Part shown: one piece after another, positions 12,730-24,104 of the stretch
Numbering within the stretch: the stretch's first letter is position 1
Layout: the number at the start of each line of letters is the position of its first letter
NCBI RefSeq assembly: GCF_001411555.2
Contig: NC_049905.1
Location: 9,329,053 to 9,393,052, forward strand
Reading direction: 5' to 3'
DNA: 64,000 bases
DNA from: Juglans regia
Taxonomy: Eukaryota; Streptophyta; Magnoliopsida; Fagales; Juglandaceae
The notes under the pieces: generated by a model
Told to the model about the DNA's origin: nothing
Databases searched by the model: none
Seen by the model: the letters and a program-made list of their open reading frames with translations, nothing else
Position numbers and translations under genes: made by a program

Positions 12730-13865
12730 GAATAACGACGTTCTTATAACTAGTTTACAAAAATCTCAATGCATTTAAGAAAAATGATATTTGCTATTTT
12801 AGAGAGAAGTGTCAAGCATTTTTTTTCAATAAGTTTGGGATTTATATAAAAAGAAAATTATTTTTTTAATAATAGACCAAATATTTTTTTAAAAAATATA
12901 TTTTAAGACTGTATCTAGCATAGCATTACTTTACATTTAAATCAGGATTTGAAAAGAATTTATATAAAATATTTATAAATATTTTTGTGACAAACATTGA
13001 TATGGTACGTCAGATTGTAAAATTATATTTAAATACATCTAACGTATCATATAAAGTCACATTAATTTATAAATTTAATTTTATAAAATATGTTTATGAA
13101 TATAGCACTTCTAAAAAATATATGGAATCCTATCATCTTCCCTCGTCAATGGTCAATGACTCGTTAGTGTAGTTATCTATCTTGAAGGTCACATCCATTT
13201 ACATTGTCTCAATAATAAAATTACGTTTACAATATAACATTTTCAAAAAAAAAATCTTCTAAAAAAATAATAAATAAATAGGAATGTCACTTCACTAATA
13301 TACTATAAGATATATTTTATCCATTCATATAAAAATAAATAGATATATTACACATGAGGACAACAAATTACCAATGTCAATTGTCAACTTTATCCATTTT
13401 ATTAAAAAAAATATTAATGAACTCAAACATTTAATCATAATGATATGACGATTCAATGGATAAAGGATCCACATTCTTAACTAATTAAGGAGAATGGATA
13501 TATAAACCATCAAATCTTGGGCTGGATATTTGACATGTACATGCATCTAACAATAACAATTCAATACAAGCATTCACATATTTAAGAAAATAATAATAAT
13601 TTGTACAAATATTCATGTAACTAAAAAAAATCGAACTTGACAAGTGTCCCAAAAAGAATTTTATTATAACCAATTTATGAAACCTTTTACCTAAAAACAA
13701 TTTATGTAAAAATTATTTTCGAGACTCGGATTAAACTAAAAATAATAGACGTGAACTTCTTAGACAAACTCAAAGCTCACATTTGCCAAAGGTGTCGAAA
13801 AATGGTCATGGAAAACGACTGCATGCTCCTAGGCGCACTGTGTGGGCTTTGTTTCCACTACGACA
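12730..13865. other. AT-rich spacer, no gene seen
   Basis: Very AT-rich with many poly-A and poly-T runs and no ORF with recognisable content. It marks the right edge of the unit 1 homology. Confidence 0.6.
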
Positions 13866-14231
13866 GGTTTGGAAGCTTAGATGAGATAAAAATTTTTTAT
13901 CTGATCTCATTTTATCTGATTTTATTTTATTCTCAAATATAATTCAAATACAAAATTTTTAAAATAATCATTACAACTTTTTTAAATTTTAAAATAAAAA
14001 ATAAAAAATAAAAAATAATTTCAACTTTTTAAATCCTCAAATAAAAATAATATTATAAAACTATATTATTATAATATTTTAACTTTATAATATTTTTTTA
14101 TTTAACTTTTTTTTTCTCTCCTTTCTCAAAATCTAAAAAATACTCAATTCAAGTTATCTCACTATTATTCACAAATTATTTTACAACTATTCACAAAATT
14201 ATCATCTCATTTTACTTCCCAATCAAGCCCG
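13866..14231. mobile_element. GATGAG-family MITE (copy 3, long variant)
   Basis: GGTTTGGAAGCTTAGATGAG at the left and CAATCAAGCCCG at the right; the inner sequence is AT-rich with ATAAAAAATAAAAAATAAAA. The closest relative is the long variant at 41528-41890, which ends in similar CACTACTATTCACAAA text. Confidence 0.6.
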
Positions 14232-15149
14232 AAGCAACATTGTTATGATGCGGAGAGTAGGGCTGCAACCTGACCGGGTTTGTGCCCGACCTGGCTCGGG
14301 AACTAAGGAGCCAACCCGAACCGACTCGACCCCAACAAAATCAAATCGAGTTGAACTCGTATGACCTAACCTTTAAAAAAAAGGTCGTTTTCATGCTTCT
14401 AGAAATGAAAACCGATTCAATTAGGGAAAAAAAAAAAAAAAAAAAAAAAACCGATTCAATGATTTACAAACCATGGGAGAGGAAGAGAGAGAAGGGGTCT
14501 TAGGATCGAAGGAGAAGATCTTGGGCTGAGGTGAGGCATCCTAAGCCTTGACCTGCCCAGCACCAGCAGCGGCATTGGCGGCAGCAAATCTACAAACGGC
14601 GGCGTCTAGCTCGAGCAAAGTTATACTGAAGGCAGAGAACCAGATCTGTAAATGGCATGCTGAATCTGATCAAGGGGAGACCCGCCTTCGTGGAAGAAAA
14701 GGTACTCGGAGCTTGGGTCTGATAGTGGTGGTGGTGGTGGTGGAGCTGGATTAGACTCGGGTTGGGGAGCGAAAGACAGAAGAATAAAAAAGAAGCTCAA
14801 AGGATGATGAGTTGCTTTCATGGCGAATTTTTCTTGGTATCTCTAATTAATTTATTTTCTTTCTCCCAATTCATCTCTAGTTTTCGTCTTGCAAATTTTC
14901 TGTATGGTGAGCCTGCATGTGGGCTGTGTGGGCAGCTAGTGGTTTGAGTTTGAGGAATCAAAGGTCCCAAATAATGATATTTGTTCAAGCCTTAGAGGAG
15001 AAATAGTGCTAGAAAAATAGAGACGGAACACATCTAAAGGGTTTATTCTCTATGGTGTTTTAATGGAGTCTTTGCCATGAGAGAAAAGGCTTTTAATGCA
15101 AAAAAGAAAGAAATTGGAAGAGATGAGTATAAAGGGTGCAAAGGTAATG

Positions 15150-15195
<46 letters not shown>

Positions 15196-15520
15196 AAAGG
15201 CAAAGGATGAACCTGAACATTCAGAACTTGTGCTTCTCAAGGCATATCAATGGCTAGAAATGGTGAAGCTTTACAGGAGATGTAAGATATGAAAGACAAT
15301 GCAAGATGGTGTCAGAGCCAATAAAAAAAAGTTGCGGGAGTCGTACTCGTACGCATTAACTTATGAGGCAAGTTTTAAATTTATAGAGTCAGTGGAATTA
15401 ACACCCAAAAACAAATCTGACATTAGGTGGGTTGAGAACCGATTTGTAATGACTCGTCATATTGTTAGACGGATTGGATTGAATAAATCGGACCAATTGG
15501 TTCGTTAGCCCATGTTCATA
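14232..15520. other. unidentified repeat-like spacer
   Basis: GC-richer than its neighbours, starting GGGCTGCAACCTGACCGGGT, with a poly-A run (about 14429-14450), a GGT repeat (about 14727-14745) and a (GA)n run of about 42 bp at 15152-15193. Small ORFs exist but none shows a domain. The text resembles non-autonomous transposon ends, but I could not pair the termini, so no element is called. Confidence 0.4.
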
Positions 15521-15989
15521 GGCCTAGCGGAGAGTATATATTACCTCCACTGTTTCTGGCATTTTCAAACATCAAAAACACAAAATTTCGGCATACTAAT
15601 GTGTATGTGTCTACATCGTGGGAAAAAAGGATCAGAAGTGTAAGGGTGATCACACTCACAAGACCAAGAGTGGGTATATCATATATGTAGCTTATAAAAA
15701 CAAAGGAAGTGGGGTCGTTGACTTCTGGCTCTGGCTACAGCATCCGCTTCAAGCTCTGTCTCATAGTGGTAGTTTGCCCTCTTGTTGGGCCATAGGTTTA
15801 GCAGAAGCTACAAAATGAGTAAAGAAACCAAAGCTAGAGAGGTTCTCATGAGAGCTATAGGAGCAAGAGAGAGATGGGGGAGAAGCTTTTTTTTTTAGAT
15901 TTTTTATAGGCAAGATAAACATTATGCTAAAACTAAAATAGAGTACAAATCCTAACAGAGGGGGGCTCCAACAAATATCCCAAACGAGT
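15521..15989. other. spacer, no gene seen
   Basis: No recognisable ORF or repeat structure apart from a short poly-T at about 15889-15896. Confidence 0.5.
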
Positions 15990-16144
15990 AATGATACACA
16001 CACAACACTTTTCACAATACATGATGAAAAATGTGGATAGTTTTGTAAAGTTATAGTACTTTTATATGTTATTTTACAATAGTATCCCTCGTTTTAAAAC
16101 ATAATTGTGAAATATGTTGTGAAAAGTATTGTGTGTTTATCATT
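15990..16144. mobile_element. 155-bp MITE with 28-bp terminal inverted repeats
   Basis: The left end AATGATACACACACAACAC continues to TTTTCACAA. The reverse complement of the right end gives AATGATAAACACACAATAC and then TTTTCACAA, so 26 of 28 positions match. The middle is AT-rich and has no ORF. Confidence 0.8.
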
Positions 16145-16262
16145 TTTCTTCTGTTGAGTTTTTAGTATCTTTAAAACAAACGGAGCCATCCCATTTATCA
16201 AATCTATGTGAATGCAGGTGGCACTGTATTTTTTTGGTTACTAGTGTGAGTCATTTGTTGAC
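16145..16262. repeat. segment shared with 35215-35340
   Basis: TTTTTAGTATCTTTAAAACAAAC through GCAGGTGGCAC to GTGAGTCATT also occurs at 35215-35340 with about 15-20 percent difference. In both places it lies next to the left edge of a retrotransposon. It is either an old local duplication or a low-copy repeat. Confidence 0.6.
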
Positions 16263-16830
16263 GTAATGTTTTGCAGGCTTGGACAACTTTACGCAAGCAC
16301 TGCTCGAGCGATCACCTGCACAGTAACTAGGGAGGGACCTCGGGGTTCATTGATCCTCTGATACTTAAGTCAGTGATGATGAAGGAGATGATAAACAGTA
16401 GTCAAGACAAGAGTGTATGGTGATAGTGGAGGATTACCTTGTCTGCTACTGATAGTGTCTTATTTATAGTTACCGACCAGGTCTCCACGATTGTGGGGTG
16501 TTGCATAGCAAGGGAAAATATGCTTGTGCTGTCAATTTGCGGAGGTGCTCATGTGTCATCACCTCGCCTTGCTATGAAGTGCTCAGGGTTGCTGTGCATT
16601 GCTCGGGCCTTGGGTCGCATTGAATGCGGCATGCCTTCTGCTCTGGGCCGCATTGACTCGTTACTGAACGATGAGAACATTCGCCGTTATATTGTTCTCC
16701 CACACCATGCACACGTGTTAGGTCGAGATTTCTTATCGGTGCCACCCTTTCCTCCAAGAGAGAAGTGTTGCGTAGCTTCTCCACCCTAAGGCAACTGCCC
16801 AAAGCTGTCTCGAACGGAGGAAGGTGCTTC
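16263..16830 (-). repeat. probable 3' LTR of the Tat-lineage element (borders uncertain)
   Basis: The text here resembles plant Tat LTRs (ACCTCGGGG..., CTGATACTTAAGTCAGTGATG). A TATA-box-like CTATAAATA is read on the minus strand at 16469-16461, agreeing with the minus-strand pol at 22220-24095. No second LTR is in the window because the element's 5' half is missing, so the borders cannot be proved. Confidence 0.4.
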
Positions 16831-19155
16831 TGTTCCTACTCAATCGGTGCCTGCCAAGGAGATCCCTGCCACTTCCTCGCGTCTCCCTAAGCCAAGTGCT
16901 CATCGTAAAGAGAAGAGGGGTTCCCAGCAAGTTGCCCTAGAGGGCAGTTCTCACCTAGCTGCTCTAGAGAGCGATTCTCATCGAGCTGCTCCTAAAAGCA
17001 GTTCTCACCTAGCTGCCTCGGAGGGCGGATTTCACTGAACTCCTCCTAAGAGCGGTTCCCACTGAGCTACTTGGGAGGGTAGATCTCACAGAACTGCTCC
17101 TGACCATAGTTCTGACCGAGTTGCTCCAGAAAACAATCCTCCTGGAGGTAATTTTTTAAGATTTCCAAATCCCTTCCTTTTGTTACATTCGTTTAAGCAG
17201 AAGATAATAGTGTTTCGCCTTCTTCCCTAGGTCCCGCTAGGGGAGTTGAGGTAGATGTTGCCATTGCCTTTCTTTTTGCCTCAACTTTTGACCATCAGGT
17301 GCCTTAGGGTCTTGGTCCAGTGATGGGAGCTTTTACCTCTTTTGAGGAAGCTCTTACTCAGGAGGAGGTTCCCCTACGTAAGCCACCAACCCGCTTCGAG
17401 GAAAGGCTCACCGAGGTTGAGGCATCCTTCGGGGAGTGTTTAACTAACTCCCTTATTTCACCCCCAGAGCTCCCAGGTCTGGTTTCCCTTGGCGACTCTT
17501 CAATTCCCATTCCAATAGTCTTCGCCTCCCCTCCTATTCCGCCCTTGGATATAGAGGTTACTCCTGTTGGAGACGAGGGGTTAACTTCTTCTGAGATCGC
17601 AGAGCACGACTCGGAGGCTGCTGAATGGCCTGAGACTATGGAGTCGTGTTCCGAGGGGGCTATGGAACTAATTCCTCCTAAAGTTCCAGTCTCCTCATCA
17701 GTATTGGAATAAACTACCGAGTCGGTTCCTTCACGATCCCAGAAGTTTTCCCTCATCCTCCAACTTTCAGGTTTTCGCTTCTTTTACTCTTGCTTGAACT
17801 GTTTTTCCTTCTTTTCTCCTTGTTATTGTGTCTTATGCTGAGCTACTTATTTGTCTCAGGAAAACACCATTCCTCAAGCCGAGTCTTCTCCTTTGTTGCA
17901 GGAAGACGTTGTCATAGTGAAGGTGGGGGACGATTCTCCACCTGCGAGTAGTTCCCCCCATTCGGGGGCTGCCCAGGGCAAGAGTTAGGCCCAGGCTGGG
18001 GAACAACCAAGTTCTCAGTTCTTCCTCCCTCATAATCCTCAAGTCGAAGTTCCTTATCAATGTGAGGAGGAGTCCGGCTTGCCTCACGTTCCTACTGAAA
18101 CTGTGCTGCCGTTAGTATGTGCAGAACCTTCCTCCTCTTCGAGGCAAGAAAATTCGCAGGAGCCCAAGCCATGTTACAGGAAGGTGTGGGCGGAATCTTT
18201 TGAAGCTCAGGCTCGGAAGTTCAGGCCCTTTTTCGCCAATGTAAGCACTTCTCCTATATTGTCGTCTTGATCTTTCATACTTTGCTAATAAATTTTGTTA
18301 CTGTTGATTTTTCAAGCCACCGATCAACTAGCCGAGATGGTTTCTCGAGAGCAGGAGGCTCTTGGAGAAGATTTTAGAGCTTTCAGTGCGTTAAACAAGC
18401 TGATGAACCTACGAGGAGAGAAACTGATGGGTGACCTCTGTGCTCTAGAGGTGGAGAATGAATCCCTAAGAGGGGACAACGCGCTCTGCCATAAGAAGAT
18501 GGAGCATACGATGAAGGTAATGGCCATGGAGCTTGAGCTTAAAAACAAGGAGATTCAGCTGAAAGACGTAGAGATTGATATAATCCGTACGAAGATGTCC
18601 TTAGTGGTTGAAGATTTAGAATTAGCAAAGAAAGAAATTGAGGATCTTCGAGTCCAGTCTGATCTTCTTTTTACGAAGAGGGGAGATGCCCAAGTCGAGG
18701 TCTAGAGGCTGAAGTGCGAGCTGGAGTCCGCCCAGGAAAAGCTGAGGCAAAGAGAAGAAGCCGTCAAAACATTGGTGAAGGAGAAGAAGCGTGCCATCGA
18801 AGTTCGATGCCAACTATTCCACAAATATTTGGGGATAGCCAGACGAGGAGATAAGATAAGGGCTTTAGCCCAGGTCACGGTTTCCCATCTGGAGTCTTCT
18901 CTAGAGGTAGCTTGGGACCTCGCAGACGAGATTGAGTCTCAGCTCAAAAAGACTCCCGCCCTGCGTGATCAAACCTGGATTAATGGGTATAAGGAAGGTC
19001 TCGAGCGTCTTCAAAAGGTGCTTCTTGAAAATCCCAAGACCGATCTTTGTACTCTAAATCTTCGAGAGCTCCTGCAAAATACGTTTGCTTACGAGGAAAT
19101 GTTGATGTGGGGTGTCAAGGACATGCCTTTAGCCTTCCACGATGCTCTTTCTTAG
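16439..19155 (+). pseudogene. spliced ORF carried antisense inside a Tat-lineage retrotransposon
   Basis: The plus strand has a chain of coding blocks opposite to the element's own pol: about 16847-17150 (27-bp repeats), 17320-17712 (Pro/Glu-rich), 18079-18242 and 18317-19155. Introns are suggested by GTAAGC at 18241 with TTTTTCAAG before 18317, and by TTCCCTAG before 17231. The last block is a long coiled coil (ENESLRGDN, MELELKNKEIQLKDVEIDI) followed by a helical C-terminus ending FHDALS; an in-frame TAG at about 18703-18705 breaks it. Extra antisense ORFs between pol and the 3' LTR are known in Tat-lineage elements, and the C-terminus resembles proteins annotated as plant transposon or gag-like coiled-coil proteins. 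Function unknown; this copy is decayed. Confidence 0.6.
16934..17137 (+). repeat. 27-bp coding tandem repeat (9 residues)
   Basis: About eight units in one frame: ALEGSSHLA, ALESDSHRA, APKSSSHLA, ASEGGFH then further degenerate units, two of which contain stops. Ser-His is the most constant pair. Confidence 0.8.
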
Positions 19156-19764
19156 TTTCCAGCTCCCATTCTGTCTTTCGTGTTACTAGACCCGCACAAA
19201 TTTTCAATGTAATTTTGACAATACAAATGAATGTACTTGGTTCTGTATATATCTTCCCATTTTATCTTCTTTTAGTACTTATTGTATTTGATGGTTTTAC
19301 TTCATTGAGTTGTACATCTCGATCCATTGTTGATAGAGATTGATCATATTATCTTCCAATTGATAATATTATCAATTGGAGCGGCATGTTCGTTGGGGTC
19401 AATGCGTTGTTGCGAGCGAGACCCTTTCGTATAGATGGGTACCGAGCAGGTACTTTTGTAGGGGTGATTGCCGAGTGGAAACTCTTCGCACCGATCTAAA
19501 CCCTTGTTAAACCTTCATATTTGTGTGGATGTATGTTGATCACTTGTGTACTACCCCCCCCCCCTTTTTTTCCAGACCTGTATTTGGTCTTTGATGTAAT
19601 TTTGATAATCTGTACAAAAGAATATACCTTTGGTTTGTCCTAGTTCGGCAGATTCAAAGCCTTTTATTTTTCTCCTTTTCTTGCTTGTTGCATTTTGTAG
19701 CTTTCCATTGCTGAGCCTGTGTCAAGCGTTTACTACACATTAAGCTTTTTGCTGAATGCATAAA

Positions 19765-19851
19765 GTGTTTACCGCACGGCGTCGCTTTGCTGAGTGTTTA
19801 CTGTGCAGCACCACTTTGCTGATTGTTTACCTCATGGCACCACTTTTACGC
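19765..19851. repeat. 29-bp tandem repeat, 3 copies
   Basis: Units start GTGTTTACCGCACGG (19765), GTGTTTACTGTGCAG (19794) and TTGTTTACCTCATGG (19823). It lies in the non-coding 3' region of the Tat element. Confidence 0.8.
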
Positions 19852-20030
19852 ACGTAGGCGTCTTGACCTACTATTGATTCCATGTTGTTACATTTATGCA
19901 CATGCGCATCTCAACCTACTGTTGATTCCTTGTTGATCCTGAACCTACTTTTATTAACGTCTTTTCATTCCTTGTTTGCTTTGAATGTTGTTTAGTCTCG
20001 TCGGTATAGTTACGCCTGCAGTTAATTATG

Positions 20031-20215
20031 TCATTAACTTTTCCATGAACTTCATGTAGCACGCCGATTGAGGTTTCTGCATTTAACTCTGTTATTAATT
20101 TCCCCATGGACTCTGTATAATGTGCCAGTCTAGATCTCGACATTTGACTCTGTCATTAACTTCCCCACGAACTTCATGTAGAACGTCGATTGAGATCTCC
20201 GCATTTCTCGAATCT
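20031..20215. repeat. 61-bp tandem repeat, 3 copies
   Basis: Units start TCATTAACTTTTCCATGAAC (20031), TTATTAATTTCCCCATGGAC (20092) and TCATTAACTTCCCCACGAAC (20153). No ORF is conserved across them. Confidence 0.85.
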
Positions 20216-20936
20216 CAAGGGTCTATGATTTCCCATGAGAGATGCGTGGACAATCTGGGAGGTTTTGGAGACATATGGTCGCCTAGGGAGGTCTTGGGAG
20301 TTACAGTGCCCTGGGGTGTCAAACGTCACCATTGCCTATCAAAGGGGCCCTTCCCTTTTCCTGGGGAATTCATCCCATTCCGCTTCTTTCTTCATTCTCC
20401 AAATTTGGCAACTTCCATGGCTTTCTCCTTTTCTTTCATGTTTTACGAGGGGTGATGCCTTCTCCTCTGGTGTTCAGGCTGTCTCTGGTTATGGCGGTTT
20501 GAGTATCCAAGAAGAAACAAGCTTCCCATACCTCTTGTCCTTGCCCTTTTGCTCATGGTGCCTCGCTTGTTCTTGCCCCATTGCTTACAGGGGCCAACTC
20601 CCTTAAGTATTGTATAGGGACTCACTGCATACAAGTCTTGTATGGAGCATGAACAAGACAGCGGCACAATGGTGGTGTGTGAGGAGGACAGGAATAGACG
20701 GTCCAAGGTGGCAATCAAATCTTTGTAGTTGATTCCTCTTGTCTCCCTATTGTCCGTATGTTCTTCAAGACTTCCACCCTGCTCAACCCCGAACCCAGTT
20801 CGCTCTCCTGAGATTTTGGGTGGGGTGCCAATTGACTCCCCTCTTCTTGAGAAGGAAGATATAGTAGCGCTGAGCATCCCATTCGATGTTGCGTGGGGAT
20901 GGTTCTACACTGCTGAGTGTCCTAGTTCTGCTGATT

Positions 20937-21118
20937 CCCCTATTCTGTCTGGATAGAACGAGATTCCACTGGACGTCTTCCTTCCTGATGGAGATATTGC
21001 ACTGCTAATCATTTTGCTTTTATCTCCCTATTCTGTCTGGCCAGAACGACATTCTACTGGATGCCTTCCTCCCTAATGGAGATATTGCACTGTTGATCAT
21101 TTTGCTTTTATCTGGACA
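20937..21118. repeat. 88-bp tandem duplication
   Basis: TATTCTGTCTGG at 20941 and again at 21029, each followed by (A/C)GAACGA, ATTCCACTGGA-like and GGAGATATTGCACTG text. Confidence 0.85.
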
Positions 21119-21494
21119 AAAATTTTCTTTTTGTTTTTGTAGCTCTTGTCGATGTAATATTCTTCTTGTAACCCTGTTTGTAACCTTGTTTAGGAAATAA
21201 AATGACTTCACGATGCTTTCGTATTCCTGTTTGCACAATTTCTTGCTTTCATTCCATTCTTGTATATTAGGCTTTTGACTCCAAGCAGTGAAAAAGTCCA
21301 CTAACGTGGGGTTTCACCGAGCTGTTGTTTTCCTTTAGCTTTTGCTTCATTCAATCAAGCGACTGGGCTTGTATCCTGCGAAGGTCGGACTGTACAATTA
21401 ATAAAATAATTGTGTGTACCTGGCTGTTTGGTTTCCTCTTTTGCTATCTTCCTCTTTTGCTTCCTTCGTGGTTAGCCTAGAGACTGGGCTTGTA

Positions 21495-22100
21495 TCATTT
21501 TTCGCATCTTTGCACGAAGCTCGGCAAGTCATTTTGACTGCGTTGAGAATAGCTGTTAGCAGGTCAGAGCTCATGGCTCGGTTCTTGTACTTTATACTTC
21601 GTGGATTGACCCTTATAGATTGATAGAACCCAAGGGCCCTGCTCCCTCACCAATGCATCGTTTTCGCATCCTTGCACGAAGCTCGACAAGTCATTTAGAT
21701 TGCATTGAGAATAGCTGTTAGCAGGTCAGAGCTCATGGCTCGGTTCCTGTGCTTTATACTTCGTGGATTGGCCCTTATAGGTTGGCAGAGCCCGAGGGCC
21801 CTACTTTCCCACCAACGCATCATTTTCATATCCTTGCATGAAACTCGGTAAGTCATTTAGACTGCATTGAGAATAGCTATTAGCAAGTCAGAGTTCATGG
21901 CTCGGTTATTGTGCTTTATACTTCGTGGATTGGCCCTTATAGGTTGGTAGAGCCGGAGGGCCCTGCTCCCTCACCAACGCATCATTTTTGCATTCTTGCA
22001 TGAAGCACATCAAGTCATTTAGACTGCATTGAGAATAGCTGTTAGCAAGTCAGAGCTCATAGCTCGGTTCTTGTGCTTTATACTTTGTGGCCAATCTAAA
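21495..22100. repeat. 162-bp tandem repeat, about 3.7 copies
   Basis: Equivalent positions fall at 21503, 21665, 21827 and 21989, an exact 162-bp period each time. Shared words include GAATAGCTGTTAGCA, GTCAGAGCTCATGGCTCGGT and TTATACTTCGTGGATTG. It lies between pol and the antisense ORF of the Tat element, where satellite-like arrays are known in this lineage. Confidence 0.9.
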
Positions 22101-22219
22101 TACCAGGCTTCTTTGATTTAAGCTGTTTGCAGGAGACACAATAATGCAACATTCGAAATTAGTCCATGAAATTTAACTAATCACAATCTTACATTGTTTG
22201 AGCTTGGCTCAGATTTTTC

Positions 22220-24095
22220 ATACAAAATACTTCCTCAAGTGCTCGGCGTTCTATGGGTGTGGCAACTCATGTCCTTCGTGGTTCTTAAGTCGATAAGAAC
22301 CAGGTCTTCCAATCGTTGTTACCAAATACGACCATTCCTATTTGGGACCTAGTTTGCCTTCATCATGTGTAGTAACTCCTGTTTGTTTCAATACCATGTC
22401 CCCCCCTTTAAAGTTGTGGGGCCGAACCCGTTTGTTAAAATATTGTTCAACTCTCCGTTTGTTGGCTGTTGCTCGGCTTACAACTTCCTCCTGCTTTTCT
22501 TCCAAGAAGTCCAAGTTTTCTCTCAATCTCTCGTTGTTGCGATCTGGATTGAAATGTTGTACTCGATATGTGGACACCACCACTTCAGCTGGTATCATAG
22601 CTTCAGTCTCATAGACGAGGGCGAAGGGAGTTTCCCCTATAGGGGTTCTTACTGACATTCGGTATGCCCACAATGTGCTGCGAAGTTTTTCAGCCCATTC
22701 CTTTTTCTGGCTTCCCAGCTTCTTCTTTAGCATGTTTAGTAATGTTTTGTTGGTTGCTTCTACTTTCCCGTTGGCTTGGGGATTTCCTGGTGATGAGTAC
22801 TTAGTCTTGATTCTAAGCTTCGAGCATCACACTCGATAATGGGAGCAATCAAACTGTCTCCCATTGTCCGAAACAAAGTTTTGGGGGATCCCGAAGTGGC
22901 AGACTATAGATTTCCAGAGGAAATTTGTAATTGCCCAAGTCGTAAACGTTGCTAGAGCTTCCGTTTTCACCCATTTTGTGAAATAGTCGGCTGCAACCAT
23001 GACAAACTTTACCCCTCCTTTGCCCACTGGGAGGGGGCCAATAAGGTCCAATCCCCATTGCGTGAAGGGCCATGGAGAGGTGACAGAAGTGAGTTTTTTT
23101 TTTTTTTTTTTTGGAGGGGGCAATGAGGAAGAGAAGCGTTTTCCTGGCACTTGAAACACTTTCTAGCGAACTGGTCAACATCTCTGTGAGAGTTAGGCCA
23201 ATAATACCCTGCTTGAGTAGTTTGCGCCGCTAGTGCCCTTCCACTAGCTCGATTCCCACAAACTCCTTCATGTATCTCTGCTAGCACGTATTGAGCTTGT
23301 TCGGAAGAGATACATCTTAATAGAGGTTCAACGTAGCCTCTATTGTATAGGACTCCTTCTACCAAAGTGAATTTAGCTGCCTGGTTCTTAATATTTTGGG
23401 CCTCCTCCAGGTCATCTGGAAAGACTCCCTCTTGAAGAAATTTTAGAATGTCAATAGCCCATTCTGAGGGCTGTATGACCTCGATAGTGGACACTCGAAT
23501 TCCCACTGCTGCCAAATCAATAGTCTGAATTACAACATGATTTGTGAGTGGCACTTCTTCTTGACTTGAGGCAGCCCTTGGCAGTCAATCAGCTTCCTAG
23601 TTTTCCCCTCTCGGGATTTGATGGATGGAAGAGTATTGGAAGAGATCACGCTTTTCTTCTACCAACAGGAGATACCTTTTCAAATTTTCCCCTTTCGTAA
23701 GGAATTGTCTAGTTACCTGTCCAACTAGTATCTGGGAGTCAGCCTTTACTTCAACTTCAGTAGCCCCCCAATGATTTGGCAATTGTTAGACCTGACAAGA
23801 GTGCTTCATACTTAGCTTCGGTATTGGTAACTATGAATCCGAGCTTGAGTGCGTAGTCAAGTTTTTCTCCTGAGTCTATTATTATATGTACTCCCACTCC
23901 TCCCCTGGTCCGACAGGACGAATCGTCAACGTAGACCTGCCACGGCTTGCCTTGGGGCATAATGATCATCTCCTCTGGAAAGTTTAAGAATTCGGCTACA
24001 AATAATTCTACCAATACCTGACACTTAGTTGTGATGCGTGAAAAGTACTCGATCTCAAACTCACTTAGCTCGATTGCCCATTCACAAATTGTCCA
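22220..24095 (-). mobile_element. Tat-lineage Ty3/gypsy pol remnant (RNase H, integrase)
   Basis: Reading down the minus strand: an RNase H tail (WAIELSEFEIEYFSRITTK), a second RNase H-like domain (23757-24014, VYVDDSSCRTRGGVGV, EAKYEALLSGL), a linker, then integrase. Integrase shows GRALAAQTTQAGYYWPN and FARKCFKCQ, WGLDLIGPLPVGKG, VSDNGRQF, and the C-terminal ENLDFLEEKQEEV and KGGDMVLK. The dual RNase H before integrase indicates the Tat branch. A poly-A insertion at 23093-23112 (poly-T on the plus strand), a deletion after NGRQF and several stops inactivate it. Protease, reverse transcriptase, gag and the 5' LTR are missing: coding stops abruptly at about 24095 against another element. Confidence 0.85.
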
Positions 24096-24104
24096 CCAAT
24101 CTCT

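Noticed and set aside
17358..17756. 132-codon minus-strand ORF
   Set aside because: Antisense to the Pro/Glu-rich plus-strand frame, which continues logically into the coiled-coil blocks.
20120..20956. Plus- and minus-strand ORFs of 75-144 codons between the Tat pol and the antisense ORF
   Set aside because: No motif, overlap with non-coding tandem repeats, and frames not kept between repeat units.
21495..22100. Possible CRISPR-like array
   Set aside because: Period of 162 bp with no spacer/repeat alternation, inside a plant retrotransposon; a simple tandem repeat.
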